Assembly: GCA_947252645.1 (NCBI GenBank)
Contig: CAMXWF010000005.1
Span: 65,091-129,090, forward strand
Reading direction: 5' to 3'
From: an uncultured Bacteroidia bacterium
Lineage (GTDB): Bacteria > Bacteroidota > Bacteroidia > Bacteroidales > CAJPTX01
Length of the DNA: 64,000 nucleotides
The position numbers and the translations under genes are program-made. Shown in pieces: positions 50,631 through 59,369 of this stretch. Under the pieces are notes generated by a model. The model was not told the DNA's origin, ran no database searches, and saw only the letters and a program-made list of their open reading frames with translations. Every line of letters begins with the position of its first letter. The stretch's first letter is position 1.

Positions 50631-52199
50631 TCACTCCACGGGGGCCGTAGTGATGCTGCATCCCATCTGCTGCACCGTGTGGCAATGGTAGGCCTGCTGC
50701 TCTGCCGGGTAGTCGCTTCGGAAATGCCCCCCCCGGCTCTCCTTTCGGAATAGCGCGCCGTCTAGCACACAGCTAGCCACCGTGACCCTATTGCGCATCA
50801 GTCGGGCGTAGAACTCGTGAGAGTCCTGTGGCAAGGAGGCCTTGAGTTCAGCCAGCTGCCTGCGGGCCGCCTCTATCGTGGTGGCCGTACGCACGATGCC
50901 AGCGCCCTCGTGGAGAATTTGCCCCACATGGGCGGTAACGTGGTCGAGTCTATCAGCCTGGGCGGCCTGGAGGGTATAGTAGGGCTGGAAGGACCTGTCG
51001 ATCGTCTGCGGCGTGCTGCGCGCATGCTCCACCGCCCGTTTCCCAAAGACCAGGCACTCGATAAGCGAATTGGAGGCCAGTCGGTTGGCGCCCATGAGGC
51101 CCGAGCAGGCTATTTCGCCACAAGCGTAGAGATGTGGGATACCCGTATAGCCTTCTAAGTCGGTCCGCACGCCGCCCACCATGTAGTGCGCGGCGGGGGC
51201 CACAGGGATTCGCTTTGTGAGGTCGTAGCCCGCATCGTGGCAACGCTGCCAGATGTGCGGAAAGCGCTGCGTCACCTTTTCAGCGTCCAAGTGGCGCAAG
51301 TCGAGCCATACGTAGGGCATGTCCGCTTGCTTGGCGATCTCTGCATGGATAGCGAGCGTCACCTGGTCTCTTGGTGAGAGCTCCGCCTGCGGATAGCGCC
51401 CCAGCATGAACCGTTCGCCCTTCTGATTGAGCAGGTGTGCCCCTTCGCCGCGCACGGCCTCGCTCACCAGGAAGGCTGGGCCGTGGGGGATGTAGAGTGC
51501 CGTGGGGTGGAATTGCACAAACTCTGCATCGTAAATTCTGCAACCTGCATTATAGGCTAGGGCGATGCCATCGCCCAGCGCAGTACGCGGGTTAGTGCTG
51601 CGTGGGTAGAGCGCGCAGAGTCCTCCAAGGGCCAAGATGGTGTTTTGCGCGTAGATGATCTCCTCCTGGGCGCGCTGGGTGTCCCAGGTCCTAATGCCTT
51701 GGCAGCCACTAGGGCCCATGAGCAGCTCCAAGGCCACGTGATGCTCCAGGATGGAGATGTTATCCTTTTGCTTCACTTGGCCTTGCACGAAGCTTGTAAG
51801 GTGCTCCCCCGTGGCGTCGCCCCCCGCGTGGAGTACGCGTCGATGGTGATGCCCACCTTCTAGACCCAGCGAAAGACTCCCATTGGAAGAGTCGAATTGC
51901 ATTCCCAGCGCGATGAGTTCCTGGATGCGGGCAGGGGCCTCGTAGGCTAGGATCTCGGCGGCCTTGGTGTCGCATAGGCCGCGGCCAGCCTCCAGGGTGT
52001 CGTGCAGGTGGAGGCTTGGGGAGTCGTCTTGCTCTACTACGGCGGCTATTCCCCCTTGGGCATTGTAGGAGTTGCTTTGCTCTAGCTCCCCTTGGGTGAT
52101 TATTCCGACGGTTCCATATTGCGAGGCGATGAGGGCAGCATAGGTGCCGGCCAGCCCGCTACCAGCCACCAGAAAATCGAATGTAGATGTTTGCGCCAT
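50631..52199 (-). CDS. nadB: L-aspartate oxidase
   Basis: First step of de novo NAD synthesis, oxidising L-aspartate to iminoaspartate. 522 residues with the FAD motif VAGSGLAGTYAAL, NAQGGIAAV, the succinate-dehydrogenase-like HPTALY area and a C-terminal helical domain. nadA and nadC are not adjacent. The product is cytosolic. Confidence 0.95.
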   Translation of the reverse strand: MAQTSTFDFLVAGSGLAGTYAALIASQYGTVGIITQGELEQSNSYNAQGGIAAVVEQDDSPSLHLHDTLEAGRGLCDTKAAEILAYEAPARIQELIALGMQFDSSNGSLSLGLEGGHHHRRVLHAGGDATGEHLTSFVQGQVKQKDNISILEHHVALELLMGPSGCQGIRTWDTQRAQEEIIYAQNTILALGGLCALYPRSTNPRTALGDGIALAYNAGCRIYDAEFVQFHPTALYIPHGPAFLVSEAVRGEGAHLLNQKGERFMLGRYPQAELSPRDQVTLAIHAEIAKQADMPYVWLDLRHLDAEKVTQRFPHIWQRCHDAGYDLTKRIPVAPAAHYMVGGVRTDLEGYTGIPHLYACGEIACSGLMGANRLASNSLIECLVFGKRAVEHARSTPQTIDRSFQPYYTLQAAQADRLDHVTAHVGQILHEGAGIVRTATTIEAARRQLAELKASLPQDSHEFYARLMRNRVTVASCVLDGALFRKESRGGHFRSDYPAEQQAYHCHTVQQMGCSITTAPVE

Positions 52200-52282
52200 G
52201 GCTTTGGAATTCCGCTAAAAAACGACACGTCACTACGGACTCGTCCGCAGCAACGTGTTTTTAGATAGCGTGGAGGAGGGTG

Positions 52283-53278
52283 CTACCTCCTAGTGTCGTT
52301 GGGATTAAGTGGGGAGTCTGCGCCACCGCCCGCAATCCCCTCGCGCATTTGCGTGTCGGCTTGGATGTTTTTGATCTGGTAGTAGTCCATGATGCCTAGG
52401 TTGCCTTCGCGGAAGGCCTGCGCCATGGCCATGGGGATTTGCGCCTCGGCCTCTATCACCTTGGCGCGCATCTCTTGGGCCTTGGCGCGCATCTCCTGCT
52501 CGGTGGCTACGGCCATCGCACGACGCTCCTCAGCCTTGGCCTGCGCAATGTTCTTGTCGGCATTCGCTTGGTCCATCTGGAGCACCGCCCCGATATTCTT
52601 CCCCACGTCGATGTCCGCAATATCTATTGAGAGGATCTCGTAGGCCGTGCCGGCATCTAGGCCCTTGGCAAGTACTACCTTCGAGATGGAGTCGGGGTTC
52701 TCCAGCACCTGCTCGTGCGAGGTGGCCGAGCCTATCGAGGTCACGATCCCCTCGCCCACGCGGGCTAGCACCGTTTCCTCGCCAGCGCCCCCCACCAGCT
52801 GGTTGATGTTGGTACGTACCGTCACGCGCGCCTTGGCCACGAGCTGAATACCATTCTTGGCCACGGCGGAAACGGGCGGCGTATCGATGACTTTGGGAAT
52901 AACCGACATTTTCACGGCCTCATAGACATCGCGTCCCGCCAAGTCGATTGCGGTAGCCATCTTGAAATCCAAGGGGATATTCGCCTTTTGCGCCGACACC
53001 AAGGCGTGCACCACGTTTGACACGTGGCCTCCCGCAAGATAGTGCGCCTCCAGGTCGTTGCGCTTGAGCACCAGGCCCGCCTTAGTTCCCTCGATTAGAG
53101 CCTGCACGATCACACGGGGAGGCACACGACGCCAGCGCATCAGGATGAGCTGCAGCAGCGATATCCGCACGCCCGACACCAAGGCTGAAAACCAAAGCCC
53201 CACTGGCACGAAGTAGAACAACGTCCACAGTAGTAGTAGTGCTACCACTATGATCCCTATTAGCCATACTATTTCCAT
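52283..53278 (-). CDS. floA: Flotillin-like protein FloA
   Basis: 331 residues with an N-terminal membrane hairpin (IIVVALLLLWTLFYFVPVGLWF), an SPFH-like domain and an Ala/Glu/Met-rich coiled coil (EQEMRAKAQEMRAKVIEAEAQ). Matches the FloA/YqfA family, which organises membrane microdomains. Its neighbours nadB and purQ give no functional clue. Confidence 0.92.
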   Translation of the reverse strand: MEIVWLIGIIVVALLLLWTLFYFVPVGLWFSALVSGVRISLLQLILMRWRRVPPRVIVQALIEGTKAGLVLKRNDLEAHYLAGGHVSNVVHALVSAQKANIPLDFKMATAIDLAGRDVYEAVKMSVIPKVIDTPPVSAVAKNGIQLVAKARVTVRTNINQLVGGAGEETVLARVGEGIVTSIGSATSHEQVLENPDSISKVVLAKGLDAGTAYEILSIDIADIDVGKNIGAVLQMDQANADKNIAQAKAEERRAMAVATEQEMRAKAQEMRAKVIEAEAQIPMAMAQAFREGNLGIMDYYQIKNIQADTQMREGIAGGGADSPLNPNDTRR

Positions 53279-53543
53279 GGTATTCGCTATGTTATCTGTT
53301 ATCTACACTTGCGCACACCGCGCTGCCATGCTTACATGGCTGCTGGCACGGCAAGGTAACTTTTTCCCGACACTTCTTCCACCTGCCGAGCACTGCGCCA
53401 CGGCCAACAGCTGTTGGCCCGGAGCAACGACCCCCTCCTCGAACCTTTGCTTCAAGTGCTCCACACATGGTCATCGCCGCAACGTAGTAGTAGCACCCCA
53501 TCGATATTTTGCGTTTGCTGGCAAGTCGAGCGAGCCCTTACGG

Positions 53544-54242
53544 CTACTTGAGCGAATCCCAGAAGGCGCAGATGCTGCGTAGGATCTTTAGTCCATCTGT
53601 GTTGCCCTGCAATACGCTGCTTGCACGCTCAGGGTGGGGCATCATGCCGATCACGCGCTTGTTGCGGCTACAGATACCCGCGATGTTATCGATGGCGCCA
53701 TTGGGGTTTGCCGATTCGCGCACCTCTCCGTTGGGCTCGCAATACCGGAAGAGGATCTGCTCGTGGTGTCGCAGCGAGGAGAGCGTCTCCTTATCGGCAT
53801 AGTAGGCCCCTTCGCTGTGCGCGATGGGGATCTTGAGCACGTTCTGCCCCCGAAGCGAGGTGGTGGGCGATTCGGGTTTTACCTCTGGAGCCAGGTAAAC
53901 GTTTTTGCAAATGAAGCGTCCGCCCACGTTGCGCCGTAGGGCGCCCGGCAACAGACCGCTCTCACACAGCACCTGGAATCCGTTGCATATCCCCAGCACA
54001 AAGCCCCCTTGGTCCACTAGGCTGCGCACGCTATCCATGACAGGCGAGAACTTGGCCAGCGCGCCAGAGCGTAGGTAGTCTCCATAGGAAAAACCGCCCG
54101 GCAGCACTATCGCCTCTACCCCCCGAAGATCTGGATCTTTATGCCAGAGCATCTCCACAGGGAAGCCCATGACGTCGTGCAGAGCCTTATAGGCATCGCG
54201 ATCGCAATTCGACCCCGGGAATACTACCACGCCAAACCGCAT
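53544..54242 (-). CDS. purQ: Phosphoribosylformylglycinamidine synthase, glutaminase subunit PurQ
   Basis: 232 residues. Glutaminase of the FGAM synthase complex in purine synthesis: VVVFPGSNCDRDAY at the N-terminus, catalytic Cys in GICNGFQVL, and the His-Glu pair in MMPHPER. A separate PurQ means the small PurLQS form rather than the long fused PurL. purL and purS are not next to it here. Confidence 0.95.
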   Translation of the reverse strand: MRFGVVVFPGSNCDRDAYKALHDVMGFPVEMLWHKDPDLRGVEAIVLPGGFSYGDYLRSGALAKFSPVMDSVRSLVDQGGFVLGICNGFQVLCESGLLPGALRRNVGGRFICKNVYLAPEVKPESPTTSLRGQNVLKIPIAHSEGAYYADKETLSSLRHHEQILFRYCEPNGEVRESANPNGAIDNIAGICSRNKRVIGMMPHPERASSVLQGNTDGLKILRSICAFWDSLK

Positions 54243-54275
54243 AGTCCAACAGTGCTTTATGTGCTAACTCCACCG

Positions 54276-54283
54276 CGAAGGTA
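54276..54283 (-). promoter_or_regulatory. Putative -7 box for purQ
   Basis: The minus strand reads TACCTTCG, 34 bp before the purQ start. Confidence 0.4.
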
Positions 54284-54360
54284 GCTATTTCTGGCAACCT
54301 ACTTCTCCCCTGCCCGTGGTGGGGGCTTCGTGTGTTGGGGGGCATAGTTCATGGTTCCAG

Positions 54361-54399
54361 AAATAAAAAAATGGGGCGGCGCATTTTAGACGCCGCCCC
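54361..54399 (-). terminator. Intrinsic terminator after the T9SS cargo gene
   Basis: GGGGCGGCG (54373-54381) pairs with CGCCGCCCC (54391-54399); on the minus strand TTTTTTATTT follows. It is about 20 bp beyond the stop at 54420. Confidence 0.8.
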
Positions 54400-54419
54400 G
54401 TGGAAGTTGTAGAACCAGG

Positions 54420-55469
54420 TTACTGCTTCAGCAGCTGCGCGCTCTTGCAGCTACCCGCGCTCTCCAGTCGGAGTACGTAGACCCCAGCCGGGAGCTGCTG
54501 GAGCTGCGAAGTAAACGTCGCGGTGTATTCCCCAGCATCCTTGGCCCCCTGCTCTAGGGTGGCCACCAAGAATCCCTGCACATCGTAGAGGGCTAGGATC
54601 ACATTCCCCGACTTCGCGAGCTTATAGGAGACATGCAGCTCGCTACCAAAGGGATTGGGAGTCACCGTTAGGGACTTGAGCGTTGCATCCTTGGGCTTGA
54701 CCTCTGATCCCTCAGCTATAGGCAGCTGCTCCGCCACGGGTTCCACCACGGGATTGTAGGCGCTCTTAGCTGGCTCGAGCGTGCCATCAGGCTTGCGGGT
54801 GAAGTTGAGCGTGAGTACGGGGTAGCGGTGGGAGGCGACGTACCAGCGGTAGGTCTCTACGGTGTAGCCGCCGGCATTCTGCCCCTCGTGGCTGTAGTTG
54901 GTTTGGCGCACCGTCTTCACGCGCAGTGCGTTGTGCAGCGTAGTGCCTGGCAGAATTAGCGTTCCCTGCCCATCGGCCACACTGCTTACGCTGACGGAGA
55001 AGTCGAAAACGAAATTACTCCCTTGGTAGCGCTGCTGGCCAGTGGTAGTGCTGGTAAAGTGGTCGCCATAGGCGAACGGGTAGGCGTGCTTACGCAGGGG
55101 GGCATAGTACACCCACTCCACTTTGCCTTCATCCATGCGCTCACCCATTACGTCCAGCCCCTCCTTGGAGGACCTGAGGAAGCACTGCAGGTCATCTTCC
55201 ACCAGGCAGCTGTTGGCGTTGGCGTACTCTATCGCTGGGGCCATGGTGGAGGGCTCCACTACCTCTCCGCGGAACGGGCCGAGCTGGGGCAGCGCGCTGA
55301 AGTCCCACGCAACGCCTTCTCCCGCTGGCCCTGGGGCCACGGCCGTGGTGCGGATCATCGGGTTCGGATACCCAGGCAGCACGCCGTGCGTGGTCTCTTG
55401 CATGACGACCTGGGCCATCGCGGTGGCCACGGCGCCTAGCATTGCAATTGTAACAATTAGTCGTTTCAT
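54420..55469 (-). CDS. Secreted protein with type IX secretion (type A) C-terminal sorting domain
   Basis: 349 residues: signal peptide (VTIAMLGAVATAMAQ), an unknown mature domain of about 230 residues, and a C-terminal domain of about 75 residues of the T9SS type: LTVTPNPFGSELHVSYKL, ALYDVQGFLV, GVYVLRLESAG. Such proteins cross the outer membrane through T9SS and lose the tail to sortase PorU. The mature domain is not recognised. Confidence 0.85.
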   Translation of the reverse strand: MKRLIVTIAMLGAVATAMAQVVMQETTHGVLPGYPNPMIRTTAVAPGPAGEGVAWDFSALPQLGPFRGEVVEPSTMAPAIEYANANSCLVEDDLQCFLRSSKEGLDVMGERMDEGKVEWVYYAPLRKHAYPFAYGDHFTSTTTGQQRYQGSNFVFDFSVSVSSVADGQGTLILPGTTLHNALRVKTVRQTNYSHEGQNAGGYTVETYRWYVASHRYPVLTLNFTRKPDGTLEPAKSAYNPVVEPVAEQLPIAEGSEVKPKDATLKSLTVTPNPFGSELHVSYKLAKSGNVILALYDVQGFLVATLEQGAKDAGEYTATFTSQLQQLPAGVYVLRLESAGSCKSAQLLKQ

Positions 55470-55568
55470 AGTCTCTTTTCCTCCTCACGGGCACATGCTC
55501 TGTGCACCTTGTATTCTGTACTATGGGTATACGTATAGCATAAAAAATTGTTTCCTCGTGTAACCCCA

Positions 55569-55605
55569 CCCCGGCTGGTCTGCGGGGCCCGTAGGTCAGC
55601 CGGGG
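55569..55605. terminator. Hairpin after kce, possible terminator
   Basis: CCCCGGCTG (55569-55577) pairs with CAGCCGGGG (55597-55605), 19-nt loop, 15 bp beyond the kce stop. On the minus strand no clear T-run follows. Confidence 0.4.
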
Positions 55606-55620
55606 GAAGGGTAGGGGGGG

Positions 55621-56448
55621 CTACGCCTTGGGGGGGAGGCTGAGGATCTGGCGGGCTTCAGCTGGGTTGGCAATCTCGCGGCCGACCAGACGGGCCATTT
55701 TGACCACCTTTTCCACCAGCGCTCCGTTGGACTTGGCCAGCACGCCCTTCTCGAGGTAGAGGTTATCCTCAAAGCCTACGCGGACGTTGCCACCCATGGT
55801 CACAGCGTGCATGGCCAGCGGGAACTGGTGGCGACCGATGCCGGTGGCCGTCCACGTGGAGCCCTCGGGAATGTTGCGCACCAGCCAGGCCAAGTTCTCG
55901 CCCGTGGCGGGCGTGCAGCCAAAGACCCCCAGCACGAAGTTGAACTGCATGGGTGCCCCCGGCACCTCGCCGCGTTGGGCTAGCTTGAGAATGGTGTCCA
56001 AGTGGCCCATTTCGAAGCATTCGTACTCGGGCTTGATGTGGTTTTCCAGCATGCGCTTACCGAAGGCTCGCATCATGGGCACTGTGTTCTCAAACACCTC
56101 GTCGCCAAAATTGCAGGTGCCGCAATCCAAGGTGGCCATTTCGGGCATGAGCTCGGTGGGCTGCAGGCGTTCCTCGGCCGTCATGCCCACTGCACCCCCC
56201 GTGGAGGGGATGACGATCACATCGGGCACAACCTGGTAGATGGCATCGAGCACCTCCTTGAAGCGAGCCTTCGACTGCGTGGGAGTGCCATCGTCTTCCC
56301 GCACGTGCACGTGGATCACCGCGGCGCCAGCATCGTAGGCCGACTTGGCTTCCCGCACCATATCCTTGACCGTGTAGGGGACAGCGGGGTTTTGCTCCTG
56401 GGTCACCTCGGCGCCGCAGATGGCCGCCGTTATTATCAGCTTTTCCAT
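55621..56448 (-). CDS. kce: 3-keto-5-aminohexanoate cleavage enzyme
   Basis: Lysine fermentation enzyme: converts 3-keto-5-aminohexanoate and acetyl-CoA to 3-aminobutyryl-CoA and acetoacetate. 275 residues of the BKACE/DUF849 family, with the zinc-binding pair in IHVHVREDDG and the conserved TAAICGAEVT start. It is 9 bp from kal. Together with kal and the CoA-transferase gene it forms part of a lysine-to-butyrate/acetate route. Confidence 0.93.
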   Translation of the reverse strand: MEKLIITAAICGAEVTQEQNPAVPYTVKDMVREAKSAYDAGAAVIHVHVREDDGTPTQSKARFKEVLDAIYQVVPDVIVIPSTGGAVGMTAEERLQPTELMPEMATLDCGTCNFGDEVFENTVPMMRAFGKRMLENHIKPEYECFEMGHLDTILKLAQRGEVPGAPMQFNFVLGVFGCTPATGENLAWLVRNIPEGSTWTATGIGRHQFPLAMHAVTMGGNVRVGFEDNLYLEKGVLAKSNGALVEKVVKMARLVGREIANPAEARQILSLPPKA

Positions 56449-56457
56449 GGCCTCCCT

Positions 56458-56844
56458 CTATTTCTTACGCTGGCACTCCTTCTTGACCACGCAGGTGCCG
56501 CTGGCCCTGCAGACCACGATGGGTTGATCCAGCACGTCGGCCGCGGATTCGCTCACGTCGGGCCTGGAGCGCACCACCTTGCGGGCCTCGAAGGTCATCT
56601 TGCGCGAGGTGTTTCCCACGTGGGTGATCTCGCCCACGGCCTCGATGTAGTCCCCGCCGTAGACGGGCGCCAGGAATTCCACGCTGTCGTAGGCCACGAA
56701 TAGCCCCTCATCGCCGTCCTGCATGATGAGCAGCTCGGTGGCCACATCGCCGAACAGGGCCAGCATGTGCGCCCCATCGACCAAATTGCCCCCGTAGTGG
56801 GCGTCTTGGCTGCTCATGCGCAGCCGTATCATCGTCTTTACCAT
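56458..56844 (-). CDS. kal: 3-aminobutyryl-CoA ammonia-lyase
   Basis: Hotdog-fold enzyme, 128 residues, that removes ammonia from L-3-aminobutyryl-CoA to give crotonyl-CoA. Family pattern RMSSQDAHYGGNLVDGAHMLALFGDVATELL. Order kal then kce, with the CoA-transferase gene upstream, matches known lysine fermentation loci. Confidence 0.92.
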   Translation of the reverse strand: MVKTMIRLRMSSQDAHYGGNLVDGAHMLALFGDVATELLIMQDGDEGLFVAYDSVEFLAPVYGGDYIEAVGEITHVGNTSRKMTFEARKVVRSRPDVSESAADVLDQPIVVCRASGTCVVKKECQRKK

Positions 56845-56888
56845 TCTCGCTCTACTATATTATGGGTTCCACCAAATGCGCTGCGGGG

Positions 56889-57533
56889 TTAGGCTACGAT
56901 GTAGTCCACCAGGATGGAGGGTGTGTGCACCTGCTCCGGCGCGATGCTGCCCACCTCTTTGAGTTCCTTGACCTCGGCTATCACCACGTCTGCCGCCATG
57001 GCCATTAGCGGGTTGAAGTTCTGCGAAGTGCCCTTGTAGACCAGATTCCCGGCCTTGTCGCCCACGCTGGCGCCCAGGATGGCCACATCGGCGTGCAGGG
57101 GCTTCTCGAGCAGGTAGTCCACGCCGTCGACCTGGATAATCGTCTTGCCCTTGGCAACGTCGGTGCCTAGCCCGGTGCGGGTGAGCGCGCCGCCCAGCCC
57201 GCAGCCCCCGCAGCGGATGCGCTCAGCCAGCGAGCCCTGGGGGCTGAACTCCACCTCGAGGGTGCCCTCGTTCATCTGCTGCCCCGTGAACTGGTTGGTG
57301 CCAATGTGCGAGGCGATGATTTTTTTGACCTGCTTGTTGACGATCAGCTTTCCAGCCCCTTTGTCGGGGTAGGCCGTGTCGTTGAGAATCAGCGTGAGGT
57401 TTTTGACCCCGCTGGCCACCAAGGCATCCACCACGCGCTCCGCCGTCCCGTTGCCCAAGAAACCGCCAACCATCACGGTCATCCCGTCCTTGATCTTGGC
57501 CGCCGCCGCCGCCGCGCTAATCTGCTTCTCCAT
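56889..57533 (-). CDS. atoD: Butyryl-CoA:acetoacetate CoA-transferase, alpha subunit
   Basis: 214 residues of the CoA-transferase alpha family: MVGGFLGNGTAERVVDAL and GCGLGGALTRTGLGTD. It swaps CoA between acetoacetate and butyryl-CoA in lysine fermentation. The catalytic Glu of this enzyme class is on the beta subunit, whose gene is not in this window on either side. ATG 57533 fits the family; the -7 box at 57599 lies beyond it. Confidence 0.88.
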   Translation of the reverse strand: MEKQISAAAAAAKIKDGMTVMVGGFLGNGTAERVVDALVASGVKNLTLILNDTAYPDKGAGKLIVNKQVKKIIASHIGTNQFTGQQMNEGTLEVEFSPQGSLAERIRCGGCGLGGALTRTGLGTDVAKGKTIIQVDGVDYLLEKPLHADVAILGASVGDKAGNLVYKGTSQNFNPLMAMAADVVIAEVKELKEVGSIAPEQVHTPSILVDYIVA

Positions 57534-57598
57534 CGCTATGACGTTTTGATCATTATTTTCCTCGCCAGGCCCGCCGCACGCTACGGTGGCCACTGCCA

Positions 57599-57606
57599 CA
57601 AAGATA
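57599..57606 (-). promoter_or_regulatory. Putative -7 box for the atoD-kal-kce operon
   Basis: The minus strand reads TATCTTTG, a full match, 66 bp before ATG 57533. Confidence 0.5.
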
Positions 57607-57839
57607 CAAAATTACTCGTTCTAGTGCGCTCTTTCCTCTCCGTGATTATCCCTTTCGGCCGTTAGGCGTGGATCAATGCGCTTTTCCTTTCGGCCGTTCA
57701 CCATCTGGCCGGCTGCCGCAGTGCCCCCAGCGGCCTCCAGGGCCTGGCGACTCGCCACTTGCCACTGCGCCTGCAACCTCCTGCGGCGAGGAGAGAGGAG
57801 GGATAGCACGTACAGCTTGCGCCATAGGCCCCGTAGCAG

Positions 57840-57965
57840 CTCCGTACCAACTCCGCATTTCTCCGTACTTTAAGCGAGCAGGATACGGAGTTCATAGTGT
57901 GATGCTCAATGGATTATAGACTAAATACTCGAGCAAATACTCGGGCAAAATGTGTCACTATGCGA
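57840..57965. repeat. Intergenic element, copy B
   Basis: Same length (126 bp) and end blocks as copy A at 34088-34213 (CTCCGTACCAACTCCGC; GGGCAAAA; CACTATGCGA). The long hairpin of copy A is degenerate here, with only 7-bp arms such as CTCCGTA/TACGGAG. It lies 353 bp before the moxR start, against 342 bp for copy A before its plus-strand gene. Confidence 0.6.
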
Positions 57966-58318
57966 GGCCGCAGCGGACATTTGAGCAATTTTACGTACAA
58001 GAAGAATTACAACGCCACTAGTTGGCACTCCGATGGCTATGGACACTTCTTTAGTTGCCGTGGCCTTAGCCCCGATGGAGCCTTCTGCTCTGCCCCTGGT
58101 TCCCATTGCCTACGGCTAGATGGGCAAAATTGTTGCCATGCGCCATCGTGGCCGACAGCGCGAAGGCCCCCGATGCCAGGGCTGCCAGCGACAGAACGCC
58201 TGGCCAGGGGTTGCCCAGGAAATGTAATTTTTGGTACGATTTTTGCGTGCATAGATTCGGCGGTTGGGGCCCTGCCAGGGGCGCAGTCGCCGAGTTGTGG
58301 TCTTGGGGGCAAAATAGC

Positions 58319-59341
58319 ATGTTGGATATGCCAGAAGAGACAGTGGGACAGCAGGGGGTGGACATAGGAGAGCTCAACGAGCGGATTAAGCAGGAGAGTG
58401 CCTTTATCGACCTGCTACGCAGCGAGATGGGGCGCGTAATCGTGGGGCAGCACCACTTGGTGGAGTCGCTCCTGATAGGTCTGTTGGCCGATGGCCACAT
58501 ACTGCTTGAGGGGGTGCCAGGTTTGGCCAAGACGCTGGCCATCAGTACGTTGGCCCATTCCATCGATGCTGAATTTGCCCGCATCCAGTTCACGCCCGAC
58601 CTCTTGCCGGCCGACCTGCTCGGCACGCTCATCTACAGCCAGAAGCAGGAGGAGTTCCAGGTGCGCAAGGGGCCTATTTTTGCGAACTTCGTGCTGGCCG
58701 ATGAGATCAACCGTGCGCCGGCCAAGGTGCAGAGCGCGCTGCTGGAGGCCATGCAGGAGCGGCAGGTCACCCTTGGCGACCACACCTACCCGCTCCCCAA
58801 GCCCTTCCTGGTCTTGGCCACGCAAAACCCCATCGAGCAGGAGGGCACCTACCCGCTGCCTGAGGCCCAGGTGGATAGGTTCATGCTCAAAGTCAAGCTC
58901 GATTACCCTTCGAAGAAGGAGGAGCAGGCCATTGTGCGCATGAATATCGGGGGGGCGTTCCCGGCGCCGCGGCAGGTGGTGAAGCCTGAGGCCATTCTGC
59001 GGGCCCGCGAGGTGGTGCGGGCGGTATACCTTGACGAGAAGATCGAGCGCTACGTGGTGGACATCGTCTATGCCACGCGCCAGCCCGGGGAGTATGGACT
59101 GCCCCGCTTTGTGTCCATGGTGGGCTATGGGGCTTCGCCGCGCGCCAGCATCAGCTTGGCCCTTGCGGCCAAGGCCTACGCCTTCATCCAGCACCGGGGC
59201 TACGTGGTGCCCGAGGATGTGCGAGCTGTGGCCATGGATGTGCTGCGCCATCGCGTGGGGCTCACCTATGAGGCCGAGGCCGAGGCGGTGAGTTCCGAGC
59301 AGGTGGTCACGGAGATTCTCAACCAGGTGGAGGTGCCGTAG
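58319..59341 (+). CDS. moxR: MoxR-family AAA ATPase
   Basis: About 340 residues. Walker A EGVPGLAKT, Walker B FVLADEINR, sensor ATQNPIEQEGTYPLPEAQVDRF. MoxR ATPases act as chaperones together with VWA-domain proteins. First gene of the locus for the membrane-bound Bat complex, linked to aerotolerance and stress in Bacteroidetes. The start is set at ATG 58319 (or 58328), as the family begins shortly before the conserved ELNERI; the open frame reaches back to 58106 in apparent non-coding DNA. Confidence 0.94.
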   Translation: MLDMPEETVGQQGVDIGELNERIKQESAFIDLLRSEMGRVIVGQHHLVESLLIGLLADGHILLEGVPGLAKTLAISTLAHSIDAEFARIQFTPDLLPADLLGTLIYSQKQEEFQVRKGPIFANFVLADEINRAPAKVQSALLEAMQERQVTLGDHTYPLPKPFLVLATQNPIEQEGTYPLPEAQVDRFMLKVKLDYPSKKEEQAIVRMNIGGAFPAPRQVVKPEAILRAREVVRAVYLDEKIERYVVDIVYATRQPGEYGLPRFVSMVGYGASPRASISLALAAKAYAFIQHRGYVVPEDVRAVAMDVLRHRVGLTYEAEAEAVSSEQVVTEILNQVEVP

Positions 59342-59369
59342 TCTGCGGTTCAGCCGTTAGGGGCAGCGT

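Larger units (their letters stand above)
57534..58318. other. Long divergent intergenic region between atoD and moxR
   Basis: About 785 bp with no convincing gene on either strand. It has the -7 box of atoD at 57599, one copy of the 126-bp element (57840-57965), and a GC-rich stretch before moxR. The layout mirrors the divergent gap at 33882-34555. Confidence 0.6.

Noticed and set aside
58106..58318. N-terminal extension of MoxR
   Set aside because: The open frame reads back 71 codons, but the residues (Cys/Trp/Arg-rich) do not match the family; it lies in the divergent gap.
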